64,000 bases of DNA from Saccharopolyspora spinosa NRRL 18395 (GTDB lineage Bacteria; Actinomycetota; Actinomycetes; Mycobacteriales; Pseudonocardiaceae): the NCBI RefSeq assembly GCF_000194155.1, contig NZ_GL877878.1, positions 564,032 to 628,031 of the forward strand, read 5' to 3'. A model generated the notes under the pieces. The model was not told the DNA's origin and did not search any database. It saw only the letters and a list, made by a program, of their open reading frames with translations. The position numbers were made by a program, and so were the translations under genes. The stretch's first letter is position 1. Each line of letters begins with the position of its first letter. This document shows, in pieces, positions 55,097 through 63,290 of this stretch.

Positions 55097-55723
55097 TTGC
55101 CGTCGGGACGAGAACTGGCTTACGGCCATCTCAAGGACACAGTGCTCAGCGACCCCTCGATGCAGGGGCAGTTCGTCAACGAACAGGCGCTGGCCGACGA
55201 GATCGGGGTGTCCCGAACGCCGATCCGAGAGGCCCTGCTGCTGCTCGCAGCCGAGGAACTGGTGCAGCTCGTGCCCAAGCGCGGCGCCTACATCGCCCCG
55301 GTCGGCGGCCGGGAGATCCGCGAGCTGTTCGAGATCCGCGCGATGATCGAGTGCTACGCCGCCCGCCGCGCCATCGAGCTGGACGCGGTGCCGGTGGAGC
55401 AGATGCGTGCCGAACTGGCGGCCCAGCGCGAGCTCAGCGGCGACGACCAGGCCCGCGCGTTCATCGACCGCGACCACGGGTTCCACGCCGCGCTGGTGTG
55501 CGCGGTCGGCAACGACATGCTCAGCAAGACCTATGACGCGTTGCGGGCTCGTCAGATCCGCGCGGGCATCGTCGCGCTGTTCAGCAGCGGCGGGCGGCGC
55601 AAGGCGGTGCTCGTCGAGCACGAGGCGATCCTGGCTGCGCTCGCCGCGCGCGACGCGGAGGCCGCGGCTGCGGCGATCACCGAGCACCTGTCCGCGACGC
55701 AGCAGGTCCTGCTGGCGGGCTGA
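55097..55723 (+). CDS. GntR family transcriptional regulator (FadR/FCD type)
   Basis: 208 residues from TTG 55097, 6 bases after GGGGG; upstream in-frame starts (TTG 55034, ATG 55049) overlap the palindrome. The winged helix contains QGQFVNEQALADEIGVSRTP and IREALLLLAAEELV. The C-terminal FCD ligand domain has the metal-binding pattern DRDHGFHAALVCAVGN and LVEHEAILAALAARDAEAA, with histidines at the expected places. Small carboxylates are usual ligands of this type. It most likely controls the transporter and DUF2848 genes. Confidence 0.88.
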   Translation: MPSGRELAYGHLKDTVLSDPSMQGQFVNEQALADEIGVSRTPIREALLLLAAEELVQLVPKRGAYIAPVGGREIRELFEIRAMIECYAARRAIELDAVPVEQMRAELAAQRELSGDDQARAFIDRDHGFHAALVCAVGNDMLSKTYDALRARQIRAGIVALFSSGGRRKAVLVEHEAILAALAARDAEAAAAAITEHLSATQQVLLAG

Positions 55724-55729
55724 GGCGGA

Positions 55730-55771
55730 CCGGGCCGTGGGGCGTTCCGGTCGGAAAACCCCACGGCCCGG
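55730..55771. terminator. Bidirectional terminator hairpin
   Basis: CCGGGCCGTGGGG (55730-55742) pairs perfectly with 55759-55771; 16-base loop. It lies between the convergent GntR and transporter genes. Confidence 0.8.
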
Positions 55772-55785
55772 GCGAAATCTGAACC

Positions 55786-57075
55786 TCACCGCGGGTTCGA
55801 GCGCCCGGCGGACAGGCCGATCAGGGTGACCACGCAGGTCGCCGCGAGGTAGCACGCCGGGGCCAGCCAGCTCCCGAACGACGCGAACAGGTACGTGAAC
55901 AGCAGCGGGGCCAGTGCGCCGCCGATGACGCCCGCCAGCGTGTAGGCCAGGGACGATCCGGTGGCCCGCAGCGCCGGGCTGAACTGCTCGGACACGAACG
56001 CCGCCTGCGGCCCGTACATGAGCGCGTGCCAGATCAGGCCGACGATGACGCCGACGATCAGCAGCCCCGCCGAGCCTCCACCGACCATCGGGAAGAACAC
56101 GAACGGCCACACCCCGGCGCCGATCGCGCCCACCGCGTAGACCTTCCGCCGGCCCCAGCGGTCCGACAGCGCGCCAGCCAGCGGCATCAGCGCCAGCTGC
56201 AGCGTCGAGCCCAGCATGACACCGGTGACCGCCCAGCTCTTCGGCATGTCGAGCTGCTGCGTGGCGTAGGTGAGCACGAAGACCGTGAACAGCGCGTAGA
56301 GCACGTCCGGGCCGACGCGGGACAGGATCGCCGCCACCAGCGCGCGGGGTTCGCGGGTGAAGACCTCCCGCACGGGTGCCCCGGCTTGCTCGCCTTTCTC
56401 CTGCAGCTCCTTGAAAACCGGGGTCTCCTCCAGCTTCACCCGGATCCACAGGCCGAACAGCACCAGCACCGCGGAGAGCAGGAACGCGACCCGCCAGCCC
56501 CAGGACATGAACTGCTCCTGGGTGAGCAGCGCCGCGAGCGCCGCCAGCACGCCGTTGGCCAGCAGGTTGCCGGCGGGCGGGCCGATCTGGGCGGCCGAGG
56601 CCCAGAAGCCCCGGTGTTTGTCGCTGCCGAACTCGCTGGACAGCAGGACCGCGCCGCCCCACTCACCGCCGATGCCCACGCCCTGGGCGAACCGCAGGAC
56701 CACCAGCAGCACGGCGCCGAGCGCGCCGACCTGGCTGTGCGTCGGCAGCAGCCCGATGAAGACGGTGGAGATACCGGTGATCAGCAGGGTGATGACCAGC
56801 ACCTGCTTGCGGCCCAGCACGTCGCCGAGCCGGCCGAACACGAAACCGCCGAGCGGCCGTGAGACGTAGCCGACGGCGTAGGTGGAGAACGCGAGCAGCG
56901 TGCCGGACAGCGGATCGTGGCTCGGGAAGAACAGCTGGCCGAACACCAGCGCCGAAGCCACCGAGTACGCGGCGAAGTCGTACCACTCCAGGGAAGTTCC
57001 GCTGAGGCTCGCCACGAAGGCCTTGATCAGGTCCTTGCGGGGCGGCCGGGCCGTTGCGGGTAGGGCTTGGGTCAT
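55786..57075 (-). CDS. MFS transporter, metabolite:H+ symporter (MHS) type
   Basis: 429 residues from ATG 57075, preceded by AAGGACC. Twelve membrane helices. Family motifs: LSGTSLEWYDFAAYS near the N terminus, GYVSRPLGGFVFGRLGDVLG RK-type loop after helix 2 (read as GRLGDVLGRKQVLV), and LRFAQGVGIGGEWGGAVLL, typical of the ShiA/ProP/KgtP branch that takes up organic acids or betaines. With the GntR regulator and DUF2848 protein it likely forms an uptake-and-degradation unit. Substrate unknown. Confidence 0.9.
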   Translation of the reverse strand: MTQALPATARPPRKDLIKAFVASLSGTSLEWYDFAAYSVASALVFGQLFFPSHDPLSGTLLAFSTYAVGYVSRPLGGFVFGRLGDVLGRKQVLVITLLITGISTVFIGLLPTHSQVGALGAVLLVVLRFAQGVGIGGEWGGAVLLSSEFGSDKHRGFWASAAQIGPPAGNLLANGVLAALAALLTQEQFMSWGWRVAFLLSAVLVLFGLWIRVKLEETPVFKELQEKGEQAGAPVREVFTREPRALVAAILSRVGPDVLYALFTVFVLTYATQQLDMPKSWAVTGVMLGSTLQLALMPLAGALSDRWGRRKVYAVGAIGAGVWPFVFFPMVGGGSAGLLIVGVIVGLIWHALMYGPQAAFVSEQFSPALRATGSSLAYTLAGVIGGALAPLLFTYLFASFGSWLAPACYLAATCVVTLIGLSAGRSNPR

Positions 57076-57143
57076 CGGGGTCCTTCTCTTGCTGGGGCTT
57101 CCGGTCGGTCGTGGGTGCCAACCACCGGGGTACTGTGATACCA

Positions 57144-57155
57144 AATGTATACAAT
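57144..57155. promoter_or_regulatory. GTATAC palindrome in the transporter/DUF2848 divergent promoter
   Basis: AATGTATACAAT, with a perfect TGTATACA core (57146-57153), lies between the divergent transporter and DUF2848 genes. It fits the FadR-subfamily GntR consensus ATTGTATACAAT closely and matches the site before the GntR gene. Confidence 0.65.
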
Positions 57156-57180
57156 CAGTATGCGTACTTTGGAGGACATC

Positions 57181-57858
57181 TTGTTTCCGCTGCGTTTCGA
57201 TGTCAACGGTGAAGTCGTCGAGGTGCCGGTGACGACGCTGCTCAACGGCGGCTATGCCGGGCGCAGCCAGGAGGACGTCGCCGCGCACGTCGCCGAGCTC
57301 GCCGAGCTCGGCGTGCCCGCGCCGACCAGGACGCCCTGCCTGTACCCGGTGGCGCCCTACCTCGCGATGCAGCCCGACCAGGTGCCGGTGCAGCACGGCC
57401 GCACCTCCGGCGAGGCCGAGTGGGCGCTGATCGTCGCCGGGCCGGAGGAGCGGGACGTCCTGCTGACGGTGGCCTGCGACCACACCGACCGCCAGCTGGA
57501 GGTGCACGGCGTCGCGTGGAGCAAGCAGGCCGGGCCGGACGTGCTGGGGCGCAAGGCCTGGCGGCTGGTCGACGTCGCCGACCGGCTCGACGAGCTGACG
57601 CTGACCGCCTGGGCGGGCGGCGAGGTGATCCAGCGGGGCACCCTGGCGGAGCTGCTCGCCCCGCAGTTCTGGCTCGACGACCTGCGCGAACGAGGCCTGC
57701 TGCAGCCGGGCACCGTGCTGCTGTCCGGCACCATCCCGATGGACGCCGCGGTGGACCAGTTCGCCGACACCTGGCGGGTCGAGCTCGGCGACCCGAAGAC
57801 CGGGGACGTCCTTGCCTGCGAGTACCAGGTCCGCCGCATGCCCGAGCCGGTGGAGTGA
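57181..57858 (+). CDS. DUF2848 family protein
   Basis: 225 residues from TTG 57181, which has GGAGG 5 bases upstream; in-frame ATGs at 57145 and 57160 overlap or adjoin the operator. The conserved N-terminal segment TRTPCLYPVAPYLAMQPDQV and the C-terminal VLLSGTIPMDAA are typical of DUF2848, a family with an apparent fumarylacetoacetase-like fold that often accompanies transporters and amidases. A hydrolase of a small carboxylate is plausible but not shown. Divergent from the MHS transporter. Confidence 0.8.
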   Translation: MFPLRFDVNGEVVEVPVTTLLNGGYAGRSQEDVAAHVAELAELGVPAPTRTPCLYPVAPYLAMQPDQVPVQHGRTSGEAEWALIVAGPEERDVLLTVACDHTDRQLEVHGVAWSKQAGPDVLGRKAWRLVDVADRLDELTLTAWAGGEVIQRGTLAELLAPQFWLDDLRERGLLQPGTVLLSGTIPMDAAVDQFADTWRVELGDPKTGDVLACEYQVRRMPEPVE

Positions 57859-57879
57859 ACCAGCGGGTTTCCACTGGTC

Positions 57880-57937
57880 GGTTCTCGTACGCGTTTTGGG
57901 TCGCCGCAGCCGCAGCGGCCCAAAACGCTCGCGAACC
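57880..57937 (+). terminator. Long terminator hairpin
   Basis: GCGTTTTGGG (57891-57900) and CCCAAAACGC form the centre, extended by GGTTC/GAACC at the outside and TCGCCGC/GCAGCGG inside, around the small loop AGCC. It separates the DUF2848 gene from the peptide transporter operon. Confidence 0.75.
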
Positions 57938-57992
57938 GGCGCCGCCGCGCCCTCCTGCCGAGCAAGATTTTGAACTTATTGAGAAAAACTTG

Positions 57993-58007
57993 CAATAGCA
58001 TCTATTG
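57993..58007 (+). promoter_or_regulatory. CAATAG-CAT-CTATTG palindrome
   Basis: A perfect 6-3-6 inverted repeat 7 bases upstream of the lipoprotein start, next to TTGAGA (57979-57984), a possible -35. AT-rich for this genome. It may be an operator of the peptide transporter operon; the regulator is unknown. Confidence 0.5.
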
Positions 58008-58014
58008 TTCAGGG

Positions 58015-59604
58015 GTGCTGAATCGTCGTGCTTCATTCGTCGCTGTTCCGGTCGCCCTGAGCCTGCTCGGGGCGGGGTGCGCCGCGCCGTCCGCGCCGGG
58101 CACCGGTGACCCCGGGTCGATGCTGCTCGCCGACGGCTACGAGCCGGAGAGCCTGAACCCGCTGCTGGGCTACGGCGTGGAGGGTGCCGCGAAGTTCTAC
58201 GACGGCCTGCTGGCCTTCGACGGCCAGTCCGCGCTGCGCCCCGCGCTGGCCACCGAGGCACCGCAGGCCACGCCCGACGCCAAGACCTGGACGGTCAAGC
58301 TCCGCGACGGCGTCCGCTTCCACGACGGCACGCCCTTCGACGCCGAAGACGTCGTCGCCACCTACAAGGCAGCGACCGACCCCTCCTACGCCGCAACGGT
58401 GTCCTCGGACTTCGACATGCTCGCCGACGTCCGCGCGCTCGACCCGCACACCGTGCAGTTCGACCTCAAGATCCCCTACGCCGCCTGGCCGTCAAAACTG
58501 GTGCTGGGCATCATGCCGAACGAGCAGCTCGCCGAGCCGAAGTCGCAGGAGAGCTCCCCGCTCAACACCAAGCCGCTCGGCACCGGGCCCTACAAGCTCG
58601 TCGAATGGCGCCAGGGCGACCAGATGACCTGGGAGGCCAACCCCGACTACTGGGCCGGTGCGCCCGCCGTAGGCAAGGTCACCGTCGTCTTCGCCAAGGA
58701 CGACAACACCCGTGCGCAGCGCCTGGCCTCCGGTGAGTTCGATGGCACCGTGCTGCCCCCGGTGCTGGCCGAGAGCGTCGGCCACGACGGCTACCGGACG
58801 GTGCACCACCGCACCGCCGACTTCCGCAGCATCGCGCTGCCCAACACGCACCCGGTCGCCGGCGACCGAGCCGTGCGGCTGGCGCTGAACCTCGCGGTCA
58901 ACCGCGAGGGCATGATCCAGGCATTGCTGGGCGGGCACGGAAAGCCGGCCTACGCCCCGATCCCGGAGTCGATGGGTGCCAACTTCGAGCCCACGGCCCG
59001 CTTCGACTTCGATCCCGAGCGCGCCGCGAAGCTGCTCGACGAGGCCGGTTGGCGGGTCGGCGGCGACGGCATCCGGGAGCGGGGCGGCGTCCGCGCCCAG
59101 TTCACCGTGATGTATTTCGCCGACGACAGCCTCCGCAAGGACCTCGCCCGCGCGTTCGCCTCCGACGCCAAGGCGATCGGCATCCAGGTCGAGCTCGCCG
59201 GGGTGGACCGCGCGGCCGTGCCCGCTCGGCTGGCAACCGACGGGCTCGTGCTCGGCGGTGGCGACCCCATCGACCCCGACCCGCAGGTCTACACCGGCCT
59301 GCACTCGTCGGTCATCGGCACCGGCACCTACAACAACCCGGGCCAGTACCGCAACGCCGAGGTGGACGCCGCGCTCGACGGCGGTCGGCAGGAGGTGGAC
59401 CCGGCGAAGCGGGCGGAGTTCTACAAGCAGGCGCAGCGCGCCTACGTCGCCGACCCGGGCCTGGTGTACCTGGCGTTCATCGACCACAGCTACGTGATGC
59501 GCGACGGCAAGTGGTCCGGTTACCAGCCGCCGGTCGAGCCACACGTGCACGGGACCACCTGGGGCCCGTGGTGGAACGTCGAGGCCTGGAAACCGCAGGC
59601 ATGA
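58015..59604 (+). CDS. Peptide/nickel ABC transporter substrate-binding lipoprotein
   Basis: SBP_bac_5 family protein, 529 residues from GTG 58015. The signal peptide ends with the lipobox LLGAGC (Cys 22). Family motifs: EPESLNPLLGYGV, RPALATEAPQATPDAKTWTV and VKLRDGVRFHDGTPFDAEDV, LGTGPYKLVEWRQGDQM. Members bind oligopeptides, nickel chelates or siderophores; the ligand is not readable here. It opens a five-gene operon with two permeases and two ATPases, all overlapping. Confidence 0.93.
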   Translation: MLNRRASFVAVPVALSLLGAGCAAPSAPGTGDPGSMLLADGYEPESLNPLLGYGVEGAAKFYDGLLAFDGQSALRPALATEAPQATPDAKTWTVKLRDGVRFHDGTPFDAEDVVATYKAATDPSYAATVSSDFDMLADVRALDPHTVQFDLKIPYAAWPSKLVLGIMPNEQLAEPKSQESSPLNTKPLGTGPYKLVEWRQGDQMTWEANPDYWAGAPAVGKVTVVFAKDDNTRAQRLASGEFDGTVLPPVLAESVGHDGYRTVHHRTADFRSIALPNTHPVAGDRAVRLALNLAVNREGMIQALLGGHGKPAYAPIPESMGANFEPTARFDFDPERAAKLLDEAGWRVGGDGIRERGGVRAQFTVMYFADDSLRKDLARAFASDAKAIGIQVELAGVDRAAVPARLATDGLVLGGGDPIDPDPQVYTGLHSSVIGTGTYNNPGQYRNAEVDAALDGGRQEVDPAKRAEFYKQAQRAYVADPGLVYLAFIDHSYVMRDGKWSGYQPPVEPHVHGTTWGPWWNVEAWKPQA

Positions 59605-60575
59605 GCCGCGCGATCGGCCGGTTGGTGCTGCGGCGGATCGGGTTCGCGGTACCGGTGCTGGTGGTCGTGGCGTTCGGGGTGTTCCTGCTGGCCGCGGCGT
59701 CCCCATTCGACCCGGTCCACCAGTACTACGGAGTGGAGCTCTTCGGGGCGTCCGCGGCCGACGTCGCGCAGGTGCGGGCCCGGCTGGGGCTCGACGACCC
59801 CGTGCTGGTGCAGTTCTGGCACTGGGCGACCGGCGTGTTCGGTGGCGACCTCGGGGCGTCGCGGTCGTTCCGGCAGCCGGTCGCGCGGGTCGTCGCGGAA
59901 CGGCTGCCGTGGACGCTCCTGCTGACCGCGACCGGGCTCGCGCTGGCCGTGGTGATCGCGCTGGTGCTGGGCACCGTCGCGGCCTGGCGGCAGGGCGGCT
60001 GGATCGACCGGTTCGTCACCGCCATCGGCCACGCGCTGGAGGGCGTGCCGCCGTTCGTGCTGGCACTGCTGTCGATCGCGGTGTTCTCGCTGGGGCTCGG
60101 CTGGCTGCCGGTGGCGGGCCTGACCGACGCGGGCGCTCCGGTGTCGTTCGGGCAGGTCGCCGAGCACCTGGCGCTGCCCGCGCTGGTGCTGGGCATCTCC
60201 CAGTCGCCGTGGCTGGTGCTGCACGTCCGGCAGTCGATGCTGACGTCGCTGTCCGAGGACCACGTGACCGGGGCGCGGGCGCGCGGGCTCGCGGAGAGCA
60301 CCGTCGTGCTGCGGCACGCGCTGCCGACTGCGCTGCTGCCGTTCGTCACGCTGATCGGCGCGCGGGTTCCGGAACTGGTCACCGGGGCGGTGCTGGTCGA
60401 GGAGGTCTTCTCCTGGCCAGGCCTGGCCGCCGCCGTCGTCACCGCCGCGATGGCGGTCGACTACCCGCTGCTGGCGATCCTGACGCTCGTGGCGACCGCG
60501 GCGGTGCTGATCGGCTCGCTGTTCGCCGACATCGCGGCGATCGTGCTAGACCCGAGGGTGGCGACCGATGGCTGA
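59601..60575 (+). CDS. Peptide/nickel ABC transporter permease (DppB type)
   Basis: 324 residues from ATG 59601, overlapping the binding-protein stop. Six membrane segments; the long periplasmic loop after helix 1 contains GLDDPVLVQFWHWATGVFGG DL-type family sequence (VFGGDLGASRSF). The EAA-type loop is TGARARGLAESTVVLRHALP. The next gene starts 8 bases before its stop. Confidence 0.92.
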   Translation: MSRAIGRLVLRRIGFAVPVLVVVAFGVFLLAAASPFDPVHQYYGVELFGASAADVAQVRARLGLDDPVLVQFWHWATGVFGGDLGASRSFRQPVARVVAERLPWTLLLTATGLALAVVIALVLGTVAAWRQGGWIDRFVTAIGHALEGVPPFVLALLSIAVFSLGLGWLPVAGLTDAGAPVSFGQVAEHLALPALVLGISQSPWLVLHVRQSMLTSLSEDHVTGARARGLAESTVVLRHALPTALLPFVTLIGARVPELVTGAVLVEEVFSWPGLAAAVVTAAMAVDYPLLAILTLVATAAVLIGSLFADIAAIVLDPRVATDG

Positions 60576-61647
60576 AGAAGATACGCAACGTGATTTGCGT
60601 AGCGGTGCCGGTGCTGGAGCCTCAGACTCCGCCTCGACTCCGGGATCCCCGACTTATGTATATCCAATACACGGCATCGGGGCTGTCCTCGCGAGGCGAC
60701 CTCTGAGAAACCGCGGCGGTGCAAGTGTCGTGGCTCACCGCAAGCGGCTTCGCGGCTTTTTAAAGACATCCAACGAGTTCACATCGGTCGGACCGTGGCG
60801 ATTCGCCGGCCGCAGGCGCGCCGGGGTGCCGCGGACCCGGGCGCGTTTGTGGGTGTCAATAGGCGGCCTCGCGGTCCTCGTGCTGGCGGCGATCGCGGTG
60901 CCCGCGCTGTTCGGCAGCGAATCGGTGCGCTACGACTCGATCCGGCTCGCGCCGAGCCCGGCGCACCCGTTCGGCACCGACTCCGGCGGGCGGGACCTGT
61001 TCGTGCAGTCCCTCGCCGGGCTGCGGATCTCCTTGCTGGTGGCCGGTTTCAGCGCGGTGGTGTCCACTGTGCTCGGTTCGTTGGTGGGCGCCGTCGCGGG
61101 CGGCGTCGGCGGCTGGCCGGACCGGCTGCTGATGCGGCTGGTCGACACCATCAACTCGGTGCCGCACCTGCTGCTGGGCATCGTGATCGTCGCGCTGTAC
61201 CGGGGCAGCCTGGTCGCGGTGATCCTGTCCATCGCCCTCACGCACTGGACGACCGTGGCACGCATCGTGCGCTCCGAGGTCCTGTCGCTGCGCCACCGGC
61301 CCTACATCGACGCGGCGATCGCGGGCGGTTCGTCGCGGTGGCGGATCCTGCTGCGGCACCTGCTGCCCGCGATCGTGCCGCAGGCGGCGCTCTCGGCAGT
61401 GCTGCTCGTGCCGCACGCGGTGTGGCACGAGACCGCGCTGAGCTTCCTCGGTCTCGGCCTGCCACCGCACCTGGCCAGCATCGGGAACATCCTCGGCGAC
61501 GGCCGGGAAGCGGTGCTGCTCGGCGCTTGGTGGATCGTGCTGTTCCCGTCGGTGCTGCTGGTGGCGACGACGCTGGCGGTGTCGGGACTGGCCGCGACCT
61601 GGCGCGATCGGGTCGTGCCGCGACGGCGATCGGAGTTGGCGCTGTGA
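60568..61647 (+). CDS. Peptide/nickel ABC transporter permease (DppC type) with a repeat-derived N terminus
   Basis: 359 residues from ATG 60568. The core from about residue 95 is a normal DppC: LWVSIGGLAVLVLAAIAVPA helix, HPFGTDSGGRDLFVQSLAGL, and the EAA loop YIDAAIAGGSSRWRILLRHL. The preceding 60-70 residues are encoded by an inverted copy of dispersed repeat family 1 (about 60585-60775), read in frame. Normal DppC proteins have a short cytoplasmic leader only. Either the repeat lengthened the protein without breaking the frame, or translation starts after it (GTG 60826 gives a normal length). Confidence 0.88.
   Translation: MAEEDTQRDLRSGAGAGASDSASTPGSPTYVYPIHGIGAVLARRPLRNRGGASVVAHRKRLRGFLKTSNEFTSVGPWRFAGRRRAGVPRTRARLWVSIGGLAVLVLAAIAVPALFGSESVRYDSIRLAPSPAHPFGTDSGGRDLFVQSLAGLRISLLVAGFSAVVSTVLGSLVGAVAGGVGGWPDRLLMRLVDTINSVPHLLLGIVIVALYRGSLVAVILSIALTHWTTVARIVRSEVLSLRHRPYIDAAIAGGSSRWRILLRHLLPAIVPQAALSAVLLVPHAVWHETALSFLGLGLPPHLASIGNILGDGREAVLLGAWWIVLFPSVLLVATTLAVSGLAATWRDRVVPRRRSELAL
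60583..60775 (-). repeat. Dispersed repeat family 1, copy D (inverted, inside a coding frame)
   Basis: On the reverse strand: TGTCTTTAAAAAGCCGCGAA, then ACTTGCACCGCCGCGGTTTC, GGACAGCCCCGATGCC, AAGTCGGGGATCCCGGAGTC, GAGGCGGAGTCTGAGG and ACCGGCACCGCTACGC. It matches copy B at the left and copies A and C at the right. It lies within the 5' part of the DppC-type gene. Confidence 0.75.
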
Positions 61648-62588
61648 GCGAACCGCTGCTCGAACTGGACCGGCTCTCGGTGCGCTTCCTGCTGGGGCGC
61701 GGCACCGAAGTGCGGGCGGTGACCGACGCGACGCTGCAACTGCGGCCGGGCCGGGTGCTCGCGCTGGTCGGGGAGTCCGGCTGCGGCAAGTCGGTGCTGG
61801 CCTCGGCGCTGCTGGGGCTGCTGCCCGGGAACGCGCAGGTTCGCGGCGAAGCCGTGCTGCGCGGCGGCATCGAGCTGCTGTCGGCGCCGGAGCCGGTGCT
61901 GGCCGGGCAGGTCCGCGGCCGGCACGTCGGCCTGGTGCCGCAGTCCGCGAGCACCCACCTGACACCGGTGCGGACCGCGCGCAGCCAGCTCGTCGAGGCG
62001 ATCCGGGCGCTGGGCGGCGTCGCCGGGCCGGACGAGCTCGCCGAACGCGTCGGGCTGGACCCGGCCGACCTCGACCGCTACCCGCACGAGCTCTCCGGCG
62101 GGATGGCCCAGCGGGTCGCGGTGACGCTGGCGCTGGCCGGCAACCCGCAGATCATCCTCGCCGACGAGCCGACCACCGGGCTGGACCGGCCGCTGGTGCA
62201 CCGCACCGTCGACCTGCTCGCCGAAGCCGCCATCGACGATCGCGCCGTGCTGCTGATCACCCACGACCTGGCCGCCGCCCGCCGGGTGGCCACCGACATC
62301 GCGGTGATGTACGCCAGCCGCATCGTCGAGGCCGGGCCCGCCGAGCAGGTGCTCGCCGACCCCTGGCACCCGTACACCGCGGGGCTGCTCGCGGCGCTGC
62401 CCGACGGCGGTTTCCGGCCGATCCCCGGCCACCCGCCTGCCCTCACCGAACTGGCCCGCATCGAACAGGAATGGGGTTGCGTGTTCTGCCAACGCTGCCC
62501 GGACGTGCCCGGATTCGGGCCGTGCACGGGAGATCCGGAACTGCTCGACCTCGGCGACCGGTGGGTTGCCGCGCACCCGCCGTGCTGA
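61644..62588 (+). CDS. Peptide ABC transporter ATPase (DppD/OppD type)
   Basis: 314 residues from GTG 61644, overlapping the permease stop. Walker A GESGCGKS (near residue 42), signature LSGGMAQR (near 149), Walker B IILADEPTTGLD (near 170). The C-terminal oligopeptide extension follows, with HPYTAGLLAALPDG and a Cys-rich end (CVFCQRCPDVPGFGPC) that in some homologues binds an Fe-S cluster. Works with the next ATPase as a heterodimer. Confidence 0.93.
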   Translation: MSEPLLELDRLSVRFLLGRGTEVRAVTDATLQLRPGRVLALVGESGCGKSVLASALLGLLPGNAQVRGEAVLRGGIELLSAPEPVLAGQVRGRHVGLVPQSASTHLTPVRTARSQLVEAIRALGGVAGPDELAERVGLDPADLDRYPHELSGGMAQRVAVTLALAGNPQIILADEPTTGLDRPLVHRTVDLLAEAAIDDRAVLLITHDLAAARRVATDIAVMYASRIVEAGPAEQVLADPWHPYTAGLLAALPDGGFRPIPGHPPALTELARIEQEWGCVFCQRCPDVPGFGPCTGDPELLDLGDRWVAAHPPC

Positions 62589-63223
62589 GCGCGACCGGCC
62601 TGGTCGCCGGCTACCGGAGCGGCGAACCGGTGCTCGACGGGGTCGACCTGGACGTCCCGGGCGGTGCCGTGGTCGGGCTGGCCGGGCCGAGCGGGTGCGG
62701 CAAGTCCACATTGGCCAGGGTGCTCGGGCTGCTGCACGAGCCGTGGTCCGGGCAGGTGTCGCTCGACGGCGAGCCGGTCAGCGGCTTCCGGCACGCGACG
62801 CCGCGAGAGCAGCGCAAGGCGATCGGCATCGTCTTCCAGCAGCCGCGACCCGCCGTCGACCCGCGCTTCACGCTCCGCGAGATCGTCGCCGAACCGCTGC
62901 GGGCCACCGGAGCCGCCGGCGACGTCGACGAGCTGGCCGACGAGGTGGGGCTGACCGCGGAGCTGCTGTCGCGGCGGCCGCACGAGGTCAGCGACGGGCA
63001 ACTGCAACGGGCCTGCCTGGCGCGGGCATTGGCGTTGCGGCCGGGCTACCTGATCTGCGACGAGATGACCGCGATGCTGGACGCGTCCACCACGGCGGCG
63101 CTGGTGCGGGTCGTGGACCGGCGGGTGAACGAGCACGGCACGGGGGTGCTCGCGATCAGCCACGACGAGGACCTGCTGCGGTATTGGGCGGTGCACGTGG
63201 TTCGCCTCTGCGGGTCGATATGA
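62582..63223 (+). CDS. Peptide ABC transporter ATPase (DppF/OppF type, short)
   Basis: 213 residues from GTG 62582, overlapping the previous gene by 7 bases. Walker A GPSGCGKST (near residue 35); Q-loop FQQPRPAVDPRF; Walker B ICDEMTAMLD (near 158). The signature is SDGQLQR, where the second Gly of SGGQ is Asp, and the Walker B EP is EM. The C-terminal oligopeptide extension is missing. A changed signature motif in one of two ATPases is known in asymmetric transporters. Last gene of the operon. Confidence 0.9.
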   Translation: MLSATGLVAGYRSGEPVLDGVDLDVPGGAVVGLAGPSGCGKSTLARVLGLLHEPWSGQVSLDGEPVSGFRHATPREQRKAIGIVFQQPRPAVDPRFTLREIVAEPLRATGAAGDVDELADEVGLTAELLSRRPHEVSDGQLQRACLARALALRPGYLICDEMTAMLDASTTAALVRVVDRRVNEHGTGVLAISHDEDLLRYWAVHVVRLCGSI

Positions 63224-63290
63224 CATGGTGGGGCCGAAACGCGGTCGCGGGGGACCGCTCGGTACTGACGACGGACCCGAGGAGTCGACG

